Shown here piece by piece: positions 21,560-28,518 of a DNA stretch of 64,000 bases. The stretch is from positions 1 to 64,000 of the forward strand of contig NZ_JBBCBW010000010.1 in the NCBI RefSeq assembly GCF_037204085.1, given 5' to 3'. The translations under genes were made by a program, and so were the position numbers. Source of the DNA: Variovorax sp037204085 (lineage in GTDB: Bacteria; Pseudomonadota; Gammaproteobacteria; Burkholderiales; Burkholderiaceae_C). The first letter of the stretch is position 1, and each line of letters starts with the position of its first letter. A model generated the notes under the pieces. It saw only the letters and a program-made list of their open reading frames with translations, made no database searches and was not told where the DNA came from.

Positions 21560-22272
21560 TTCGTGTGGTCCTGGTCGTGGGGTGGGATGTTGTTGTCTTG
21601 CGCCTCGTCCGCGCGCACGGTGCGCAGCAGGGTCTCGATCACGAAGTCTTCCCAATGCGTGATCGCCTCGGCCGATTCGAGCGGCTCGCCGAGGAACGCA
21701 GTGAGCGTGTGCCGGTTGGAGGTGTAGAAGTAGCCCGTGGATGCAATCAGCAGGTAGATGTCGCGCGCAATCAGGTCTTTGCGGAACAGCCCCTGCGCGG
21801 CGCCGCTGGCCAGTATCTCGGCAATGATTGCCACCGCCCGCGACGAGTATTCGCGCGCCCTGAGAGACTTGGAAATGTGCCGGCCCTTGTGCAGGTTCTC
21901 GGTGTTCAGGAGCGTGACGAACTCGGGGTTCTTGCGGTAGTAGCCCAGCACGAAGCGGATGACTTCGGTAAGCGCCTCCACCGGCCGCGACGCATCGAGC
22001 GCAATCGCGGCCTCGGCGTCGTCCATGCGCTGGTAGATGCCTTCGAGCACCGCAATGAAGAGGCCTTCCTTGCTGCCGAAGTAGTAGTAGATCATCCGGT
22101 CGTACGACTTGGCGGCCTTCGAGATCTTCTCGACGCTGCCGCCGTCGTAGCCGTACTTGGCGAACACCTTGGTCGCCGCCTTCAGGATGCTGTCGCGCGT
22201 GGCCTGCGCCGCCGCCTCGCGCACGCCGGTGCGGCGCTGGGGCTTGGTGCTGGCGGAGCGGCTGTCGGCCAT
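21514..22272 (-). CDS. TetR-family regulator of the nicotinate locus
   Basis: 252 residues. TetR HTH about residues 28-73 (RDSILKAATKVFAKYGYDG, KSYDRMIYYYFGSKEGLF), then a ligand domain with a C-terminal TetR-type fold and a charged tail. It lies between fpr (19 nt upstream) and enamidase, transcribed with them. Two dyads in the divergent promoter at 23230-23284 are candidate operators. The inducer is probably nicotinate or 6-hydroxynicotinate, which is inference. Confidence 0.88.
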   Translation of the reverse strand: MADSRSASTKPQRRTGVREAAAQATRDSILKAATKVFAKYGYDGGSVEKISKAAKSYDRMIYYYFGSKEGLFIAVLEGIYQRMDDAEAAIALDASRPVEALTEVIRFVLGYYRKNPEFVTLLNTENLHKGRHISKSLRAREYSSRAVAIIAEILASGAAQGLFRKDLIARDIYLLIASTGYFYTSNRHTLTAFLGEPLESAEAITHWEDFVIETLLRTVRADEAQDNNIPPHDQDHTKWQKSQPAASRAKSS

Positions 22273-22291
22273 CGTGCGCGTGGGGCTTGGC

Positions 22292-23065
22292 TTATTTTTC
22301 AGCGAACGCGCGTTCGACCACGAAGTCGCCCGGCGTGCTCGTGTTGCCTTCCTTGAAGCCGCGTGCCTCGAGGATGTGCTTCAGGTCGACCAGCAGGCCG
22401 GGGCTGCCGCACAGCATCACGCGGTCTTCCGCGGGGTTGATGGGAGGCAGGCCGAGGTCGTCGGTGAGCTTGTTGCTCGAAATCAGGTCGGTGATGCGGC
22501 CCTGGTTGCGGAACTCCTCGCGCGTGACCGTGGGGTAGTAGAGCAGCTGCTTCTCGACCATTTCGCCGAGGAACTCGTGCTTGGGCAGGTGGTCGGTCAC
22601 GAGGTCGTGATAGGCCAGTTCGTCGACCTGGCGCACGCCGTGCACCAGGATGACCTGCTCGAACTTCTCGTAGGTGTCCGGGTCGCGGATGATGCTCATG
22701 AACGGTGCGAGGCCCGTGCCCGTGCCGAACAGGTACAGGCGCTTGCCCGGCAGCGTGTAGTCGATCAGCAGCGTGCCGGTGGGCTTGCGGCCCACGATGA
22801 TGGTGTCGCCCACCTGGATGTGCTGCAGCTTCGAGGTGAGCGGGCCTTCTTCCACCTTGATGCTCAGGAACTCGAGATGCTCCTCGTAGTTCGGGCTCAC
22901 GATGCTGTACGCGCGCAGCAGGGGCTTGTTGTTCACCTTCAGGCCGATCATCGTGAAATGGCCGTTCGAGAAACGCAGCGCCGGGTCGCGCGTGGTGGTG
23001 AAGGTGAACAGGCGGTCGGTCCAGTGGTGGACGCTCAGGACGCGTTCTTCGCTGAATGCACTCAT
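22292..23065 (-). CDS. fpr: Ferredoxin/flavodoxin-NADP+ reductase
   Basis: 257 residues, the standard bacterial Fpr length. FAD-binding RAYSIVSPNYEEHLEF and NADP-binding LYLFGTGTGLAPFMSII and VILVHGVR are clear, and the protein ends in VERAFAEK, typical of subclass I reductases. I chose MSAFSEERVL at 23065. Inside this operon it probably passes NADPH electrons, through ferredoxin or flavodoxin, to 6-hydroxynicotinate reductase. No ferredoxin gene is present in the cluster. Confidence 0.92.
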   Translation of the reverse strand: MSAFSEERVLSVHHWTDRLFTFTTTRDPALRFSNGHFTMIGLKVNNKPLLRAYSIVSPNYEEHLEFLSIKVEEGPLTSKLQHIQVGDTIIVGRKPTGTLLIDYTLPGKRLYLFGTGTGLAPFMSIIRDPDTYEKFEQVILVHGVRQVDELAYHDLVTDHLPKHEFLGEMVEKQLLYYPTVTREEFRNQGRITDLISSNKLTDDLGLPPINPAEDRVMLCGSPGLLVDLKHILEARGFKEGNTSTPGDFVVERAFAEK

Positions 23066-23229
23066 ACGGAACTCAAGAGTTGGTTGGTAACTGAGGAAGG
23101 TGGCTGAGCCGAAATGCACGCCTTTGGGGCGCTAGCCATCGGCCGGCTGCGAACCCTCCATTGTCGTTGGTCGGAAAAACCCCGATGAACACCGCGAGAA
23201 AACACCATTGCAAGCATCGGGCCTGTTTG

Positions 23230-23250
23230 CTACATTGACCGCGAATGTAG
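23230..23250. promoter_or_regulatory. Candidate TetR operator 1
   Basis: CTACATT-N7-AATGTAG, a perfect 7-bp inverted repeat. It contains TTGACC, which could serve as a -35 box for the rightward operon; a repressor bound here would block it. Size and symmetry fit a TetR operator. Confidence 0.55.
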
Positions 23251-23266
23251 TGAACGCAACATGAAA

Positions 23267-23284
23267 GTGTAGGGAATGCTACAC
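23267..23284. promoter_or_regulatory. Candidate TetR operator 2
   Basis: GTGTAG-N6-CTACAC, a perfect 6-bp inverted repeat whose TGTAG/CTACA core matches the neighbouring dyad. Dyad centres are about 35 nt apart, near three and a half helical turns. Pairs of related dyads in a divergent promoter usually mark the local regulator. Confidence 0.55.
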
Positions 23285-23379
23285 AAACGGCAGACGGGGC
23301 ACAAGCGGGCAGACGGCACGTTTGTTGCAAACCCCGCCACACCGGATTGCCCCAACACACTGCCCACGAGATCGCCCCG

Positions 23380-25005
23380 ATGACCGAACACACCAAGACA
23401 GACGGAATGCCCGGCATGGACATGCCGGTGGTCGCAGAAGCCGGCAGCGGCGCCTTCGGCAAGGCGCCGCCGCGCAACGAGCGCATGAGCACGGCCAAGG
23501 TCGAGTGCAACGCCTGCCCCGTGCTGTGCCAGATTTCCGACGGCCGCACCGGCGCCTGCGACCGCTACGCCAACCGCGAAGGCGTGCTGGTGCGCGTCGA
23601 TCCCGTGGTGCTGCTGCGCCGCGAAATCGCGAGCGAAGCCCCCGTGCTGGTGCCTTTCGACCGGCCTGCCGCCGAAAGGGCCGAAGCCGCCGAGACAGGC
23701 ACTCCCGACTGGAACGGCGACCTGCTGCACGCCGACGAAGTCTTCGTTACCGGCGTGGGTTCTTCCACCACCTACCCCGACTACAAGCCCGCCCCCTTCA
23801 TCGTGGCCTCCAAAGCCCAGGGCGTCGACATGGTCACCGTGGTTACCGAAGGCATCTTCAGCTACTGCAGCTTCAAGGTGAAGATCGACACCGACCGCTT
23901 CCTGGGCTCCGAACAGGCCAACGTGCGCTACCGCGGCGAGGTGGTCGGCCATGTCACCACGGCCGAGTACGGCTCGCAGATGCTCTCGCTCGGCGGCGTG
24001 CACCACCTCACCGGCGGCAGCAAGAAGGAAGGCCGCATGACGGCCGAGCTGATGCAGCTGCTGGGCAACAAGAAGGCGGTGGAGTGCACCATCGACGGCG
24101 GCTCCACGCTCGTCATCCAGGCCGGCAAGGCGCCCATCGTCAACGGCGTGGAAGAGCAGCGCATGCGCGTGGGCTGCGGCTCGGCGGCGGTCGGCATCTT
24201 CGCGCGCCAGTTCGCGGGCGTGGCCGACGAGGTGGTGGTGGTCGACGACCACATCACCGGCGTGCTGACCGAGCACCAGGCCGGTCGCTGCCTCGACATG
24301 GCACCTTCGGGCATCCAGATGCTGGGGCGCAAATCCACGCCGGGGCGCTATTTCCAGGTGGCGAATCCGGGCAACGGCTGGGGCGGCACCGACATCGCCG
24401 ATCCGCTCTCCATCATCGAAGGCTGGGAGGAGGGCGTTGCGCGTCCGGGCCTGCGCCTGCTCATGACATCGACCACCGGCGAGCATGCGCAGTGGTACGT
24501 GCTCGACGAGGCGCTGAAGCCCGTCGAGCAGGAAATGCCTGCCGAAGTGAAGCGCATCGTCGAGCGCATCGGCGAGAACTGCGAACCGTCTCTGTGCACG
24601 GTGCTGTTCCTCGGCGGTGCGGGCGGGTCCTTGCGCGCCGGCGTCACTGAAAACCCCGTGCTGCTGACGCGCGCCATCAAGCGCGCACTCGTCAACGTGA
24701 CCTGCGGCGGTGCGCCGGCCTATGTGTGGCCCGGCGGCGGCATCACCGTGATGGCGGACGTCATGCGCATGCCCGACAACAGCTTTGGCACCGTGCCCAC
24801 GCCGGCCATCGTGGCGCCCATCGAATTCAGCATGCGGCGGGACGACTACGCAGCGCTCGGCGGCCACATGGAGCACATCTTCTCGCTCGAGCAGGCGCTC
24901 GCGCGCGGCGCGTGGCAGGAAGACGGTGCACCGCTGGCGCGGCAGTGGGTGGTGATGGACGATGCCAATCCATGGCCGCTCGGCCATGCTCCGATGCTGG
25001 GCTGA
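23380..25005 (+). CDS. 6-Hydroxynicotinate reductase
   Basis: 541 residues. Reduces 6-hydroxynicotinate to 1,4,5,6-tetrahydro-6-oxonicotinate with low-potential electrons. An N-terminal cysteine cluster, C43-x2-C46-x3-C50-x9-C60, fits a 4Fe-4S site, and further cysteines are scattered through the rest. The Eubacterium barkeri enzyme is reported to carry iron-sulfur clusters and a covalently bound flavin. No canonical ApbE flavinylation motif is seen; the nearest is D54-G-R-T-G-A-C60. I chose ATG 23380 over TTG 23347. The next gene, UPF0280, starts 3 nt after the stop. The call rests on family recognition plus the adjacent enamidase and NicAB. Confidence 0.85.
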   Translation: MTEHTKTDGMPGMDMPVVAEAGSGAFGKAPPRNERMSTAKVECNACPVLCQISDGRTGACDRYANREGVLVRVDPVVLLRREIASEAPVLVPFDRPAAERAEAAETGTPDWNGDLLHADEVFVTGVGSSTTYPDYKPAPFIVASKAQGVDMVTVVTEGIFSYCSFKVKIDTDRFLGSEQANVRYRGEVVGHVTTAEYGSQMLSLGGVHHLTGGSKKEGRMTAELMQLLGNKKAVECTIDGGSTLVIQAGKAPIVNGVEEQRMRVGCGSAAVGIFARQFAGVADEVVVVDDHITGVLTEHQAGRCLDMAPSGIQMLGRKSTPGRYFQVANPGNGWGGTDIADPLSIIEGWEEGVARPGLRLLMTSTTGEHAQWYVLDEALKPVEQEMPAEVKRIVERIGENCEPSLCTVLFLGGAGGSLRAGVTENPVLLTRAIKRALVNVTCGGAPAYVWPGGGITVMADVMRMPDNSFGTVPTPAIVAPIEFSMRRDDYAALGGHMEHIFSLEQALARGAWQEDGAPLARQWVVMDDANPWPLGHAPMLG

Positions 25006-25008
25006 ACC

Positions 25009-25926
25009 ATGACCGCCCAACGCAGCGCGCTCGACAAGAACCGCTGGCACTTCAACCATGGCCCGATCGACATCGTGGCCGAGGCGCATGGCGACCCGTA
25101 CGCCGTTGCGGCCGCGCACGACGCGGCCTGGGCGCGTTTCGTTCACGTGCTCGACGAACTGGTGCGTGAACTGCCGCTCCTGCGCCTGCCCGCCAGCGAC
25201 AACATGCGCCCGCGCGGCGTGGTTGCCAAGCGCATGTGGAATGCGTGCGCCGCGTTCTCGCCGATGTTCGTCACGCCCATGGCGGCGGTGGCCGGCTCCG
25301 TGGCACAGGAACTCATTGCGTTCTATGACCGTCCCGGCATCGAGCGCGCCTGGATCAACAACGGCGGCGACATTGCGCTGCATCTCACGCCCGGCCAGTC
25401 GGCGCTCGTGGGTGTTTATGCCGACCTGGCGCGCTTCGATTGGCGCAAGCATGTCGATGGTGAAAGCAGCATCCTCACCACCGACGGCCAGTTCGAGATC
25501 AAGGCCGAGCAGCCGGTGCGCGGCGTGGCCACGAGCGGCTGGCGCGGCCGCAGCTTCTCGCTGGGCATTGCCGACAGCGTGACGGTGCTTGCCGCCACGG
25601 CGGCACAAGCCGATGCGGCCGCCACCGTGATTGCCAACGCTGTCGACGTGGACGATGCGGCCATCCAACGGCGCCCCGCCAATGAATGCAAGGACGATAG
25701 CGACCTGGGCGACATCCTGGTCACGGTCGATGTGCCGCCGCTGGCGCCTTCGCAGGTGCAAAGCGCGCTCGATACGGGGGCTGTCTGCGCCAAGGTGCTG
25801 CAAAAAGGCGGGCTCGTCTGGGCCGTTCTGCTCGTTTGCCAGGGGCAGTGGCGACTTGTCGAACCCTTATGCTCGAAGGCGCTGCCGGCGGCGGCCTCCG
25901 TGGCAGTTGGTTCAGTATTTGCTTAA
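25009..25926 (+). CDS. UPF0280 family protein (ApbE superfamily)
   Basis: 305 residues. It belongs to the uncharacterised UPF0280 family, grouped with the ApbE superfamily of flavin transferases. Visible blocks: HFNHGPIDIVAEAHG, MAAVAGSVAQELIAF, AWINNGGDIALHL (resembling the ApbE NxGGD motif) and GIADSVTVLA. It starts 3 nt after the 6-hydroxynicotinate reductase gene, implying tight coupling. Since the known reductase carries covalent flavin, this protein may attach it. That role is inference; UPF0280 has no established function. Confidence 0.85.
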   Translation: MTAQRSALDKNRWHFNHGPIDIVAEAHGDPYAVAAAHDAAWARFVHVLDELVRELPLLRLPASDNMRPRGVVAKRMWNACAAFSPMFVTPMAAVAGSVAQELIAFYDRPGIERAWINNGGDIALHLTPGQSALVGVYADLARFDWRKHVDGESSILTTDGQFEIKAEQPVRGVATSGWRGRSFSLGIADSVTVLAATAAQADAAATVIANAVDVDDAAIQRRPANECKDDSDLGDILVTVDVPPLAPSQVQSALDTGAVCAKVLQKGGLVWAVLLVCQGQWRLVEPLCSKALPAAASVAVGSVFA

Positions 25927-25946
25927 CGAAAAGCAAGGTTCCTTTC

Positions 25947-26588
25947 ATGATCGATATACGCCGCGTCTTCACCCATGTCGAGCACATCCACCACGAGTTC
26001 GGACCGCGCGCCGACACCCCGTTGGTGCGCGGTGCCATCGGCGCGGTGCTGACCAATCCTTTTGCGGGCCGCTACGAGCCCGACATCCTGCCGATGATGG
26101 CGCTGCTCGACCCCGTGGGCGTCGACATGGCGCACCGGCTGCACGCCGCCATGGACGTGCCTCTGGAGCAGATTGCCACCTACGGCAAGGGCGCCATCGT
26201 CGGTGCCGCGGGCGAGCTGGAGCACGGTGCGCTCTGGCATGTGCCGGGCGGCTACGCGATGCGCGAACTGCTCGGCTGGAAGGGCAGCCGAGCCGCCTAC
26301 ACCGCCGGCAAGGCCGAAGAAAAAACCGGCCAGCCCGGCAACGCGCTTTCCATCGTGCCCTCGACCAAGAAGGTCGGCCCGCCCGGTGCGGCGCTCGACG
26401 TGCCGCTCACCAACATCAACGCCAGCTATGTGCGCGGCCAGTTCGACGCCATTGAAGTGCGCGTGCCCGGCGCACCTGCGGCCGACGAGATCGTCTTCAT
26501 CCTGGCCATGAGCACGGGCTACCGCGTGCATGCGCGCGTGGGTGGGCTGCTCGCCAAGGACATCAGCAAGTGGGACGGCCTGCGCTGA
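25947..26588 (+). CDS. AA_synth (DUF1185) family protein, paralogue 1
   Basis: 213 residues, of the family labelled 'amino acid synthesis' in Pfam although no reaction is established. Blocks shared with the next gene: TNPFAGRYEPD, TYGKGAIVGAAGELEHG, VPSTKKVGPPGAALDVPL and a C-terminal GYRVHARVGGL. No signal peptide or membrane helix. The ATG at 25947 follows AAAGCAAGGTT. Being between the reductase and transporter genes, it probably acts on a nicotinate-derived intermediate or assists the reductase. Function unknown. Confidence 0.82.
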   Translation: MIDIRRVFTHVEHIHHEFGPRADTPLVRGAIGAVLTNPFAGRYEPDILPMMALLDPVGVDMAHRLHAAMDVPLEQIATYGKGAIVGAAGELEHGALWHVPGGYAMRELLGWKGSRAAYTAGKAEEKTGQPGNALSIVPSTKKVGPPGAALDVPLTNINASYVRGQFDAIEVRVPGAPAADEIVFILAMSTGYRVHARVGGLLAKDISKWDGLR

Positions 26589-26622
26589 GCCGCCCCAGAA
26601 GAGACAAGAAGGAACACAAGAC

Positions 26623-27207
26623 ATGACCGCCAACATCCGCAAGCTCATCGTCCAGGTCGACGAAACCCGCAAGGAAATGGGCAAGGACATCACGCCGCCG
26701 ACGCGCCGCGCGGTGGCCATCGCCGTGATCGAGAACCCCTATGCGGGCCGCTTCAGCGAGAACCTCGACGAGCTGATCGCCATCGGCGAAGAGCTGGGCG
26801 CGCTGCTGGGCCAGAAGGCCGTGAAGGCGCTGGGCATCGAGCCCGGCCAGGCGCAGAGCTACGGCAAGGCCGCCATCGTCGGCGAGAACGGCGAACTCGA
26901 GCATGCCGCCGCCATCCTGCATCCCAAGCTCGGCGCGCCGTTGCGCGTGGCTGTTGAAAAGGGCGCGGCGCTGGTGCCTTCTGCCAAGAAGCGCGGCACG
27001 CTGGGCACCGCCATCGACGTGCCGCTCGGCCACAAGGACGCCGCGTTCGTGCGCAGCCACTTCGACGCCGTCGAAGCCCGCGTGTCCGACGCACCACGCG
27101 CCAACGAAATCGTGGTGGCGGTGGCCGTCACCGACAGCGGCCGTCCGCTGCCTCGCATCGGAGGCCTGCAGGTCGCCGACATCAAGGGCGAAGACGGCCT
27201 GAAATGA
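26623..27207 (+). CDS. AA_synth (DUF1185) family protein, paralogue 2
   Basis: 194 residues, clearly homologous to the preceding gene (ENPYAGRFSEN, SYGKAAIVGENGELEHA, VPSAKKRGTLGTAIDVPL, LPRIGGL). It has an extra N-terminal KLIVQVDETRKEMGK stretch and is shorter in the middle. The pair could form a heteromer or have diverged in substrate. The ATG at 26623 follows AGAAGGAA. The function of the family is unknown. Confidence 0.82.
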   Translation: MTANIRKLIVQVDETRKEMGKDITPPTRRAVAIAVIENPYAGRFSENLDELIAIGEELGALLGQKAVKALGIEPGQAQSYGKAAIVGENGELEHAAAILHPKLGAPLRVAVEKGAALVPSAKKRGTLGTAIDVPLGHKDAAFVRSHFDAVEARVSDAPRANEIVVAVAVTDSGRPLPRIGGLQVADIKGEDGLK

Positions 27208-27283
27208 CGCTCATCCGCAGGCGTGTGCCCTGTGCCCATTGCATTTATTCGGTTCCATTGACCATTTCAACGAGGAGTTCCCC

Positions 27284-28495
27284 ATGACCATGCGTTTTGC
27301 CTTCAACGTGGTGTCGCTCGCTGCGCTCACCGTCGCACTGATTCCCGTCGCGCAGGCGCAAGGCGTCATCAAGATCGGAGAGATCAACAGCTACAAGGCG
27401 CAGCCCGCCTTCCTGGAGCCCTACAAGAAGGGCATGGAACTCGCCGTCGATGAAATCAACGCCGCGGGCGGCGTCAACGGCAAGAAGATCGAACTGATCA
27501 CGCGCGACGACAACGCCAACCCGGGCGACGCGGTGCGCGTGGCCGAAGAACTCGTCTCGCGCGAAAAGGTCGACATGCTGGCCGGCACCTTCCTGTCGAA
27601 CACCGGCCTGGCGGTGACCGACTTTGCCAAGCAGAAGAAGTTCTTCTTTCTTGCCGGCGAACCGCTGACCGACAAGATCACCTGGCAGGGCGGCAACCAG
27701 TACACCTTCCGCCTGCGCCCCGGCACCTACATGCAGGCCGCAATGCTGGTGCCCGAGGCCGCCAAGCTCAAGAAGAAGCGCTGGGCCATCGTGTACCCCA
27801 ACTACGAATACGGCCAGTCGGCCGTGGCGGCCTTCAAGCAGTTGCTCAAGGCCGCGCAGCCCGACGTGGAGTTCGTGGCCGAACAGGCCACGCCCCTCGG
27901 CAAGGTCGATGCAGGCAGCGTGGCGCAGGCGCTGGCCGATGCCAAGCCCGACGCGATCTTCAACGTGCTGTTCGGCGCCGACCTTTCCAAGTTCGTGCGC
28001 GAAGGCAACACGCGCGGCCTGTTCAAGGACCGCGAGGTGGTGAGCGTGCTGACGGGCGAGCCCGAGTACCTCGACCCGCTGAAGGACGAAGCGCCCAACG
28101 GCTGGATCGTGACCGGCTATCCCTGGTACGGCATCACCACGCCGGAGCACAAGAAGTTCGAGCAGGCCTACCAGGCCAAGTTCAAGGACTATCCGCGCCT
28201 GGGCTCGGTGGTGGGCTACAGCATGATCAAGTCGGCCGCGGCGGGCATTGCCAAGGCCAAGAGCACCGACACCGAGAAGCTCGTGGCCGCCTTCAAGGGC
28301 CTGCAGGTGGATTCGCCGTTCGGCAAGATCACCTACCGCGCTGAAGACCACCAGTCGACCATGGGCGCCTTCGTGGGCCGCACCAAGAACGAGAACGGCA
28401 AGGGCGTGATGGTGAACTACACCTACCTGGACGGGGCCGATGCCAAGTACCAGCCGTCGCCGGCTGAAATCAAGAAAACCCGCGCAGCGGACTGA
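27284..28495 (+). CDS. Liv-type ABC transporter substrate-binding protein
   Basis: 403 residues. Signal peptide of about 25 residues (ending PVAQAQG) and a type I periplasmic binding fold of the branched-chain amino-acid/amide family (IKIGEINSYKAQPAFLEPYKKGMELAVDEINAAGG). A GAGGAG site precedes ATG 27284. First gene of a complete transporter set (27284-32046). Position inside the nicotinate operon suggests nicotinate, nicotinamide or a hydroxylated product as ligand rather than leucine. Confidence 0.92.
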   Translation: MTMRFAFNVVSLAALTVALIPVAQAQGVIKIGEINSYKAQPAFLEPYKKGMELAVDEINAAGGVNGKKIELITRDDNANPGDAVRVAEELVSREKVDMLAGTFLSNTGLAVTDFAKQKKFFFLAGEPLTDKITWQGGNQYTFRLRPGTYMQAAMLVPEAAKLKKKRWAIVYPNYEYGQSAVAAFKQLLKAAQPDVEFVAEQATPLGKVDAGSVAQALADAKPDAIFNVLFGADLSKFVREGNTRGLFKDREVVSVLTGEPEYLDPLKDEAPNGWIVTGYPWYGITTPEHKKFEQAYQAKFKDYPRLGSVVGYSMIKSAAAGIAKAKSTDTEKLVAAFKGLQVDSPFGKITYRAEDHQSTMGAFVGRTKNENGKGVMVNYTYLDGADAKYQPSPAEIKKTRAAD

Positions 28496-28518
28496 ACTGG
28501 CAGCAAGGTGAACGGGTC

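Larger units (their letters stand above)
23066..23379. promoter_or_regulatory. Divergent promoter region of the nicotinate locus
   Basis: A 314-nt gap between fpr (leftward) and 6-hydroxynicotinate reductase (rightward). It holds no open gene. Two dyads occupy 23230-23250 and 23267-23284 and share a TGTAG/CTACA core. Both transcription units must start here, so this is the control point for the whole 18-kb locus. I could not assign -10 and -35 boxes with confidence. Confidence 0.7.
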
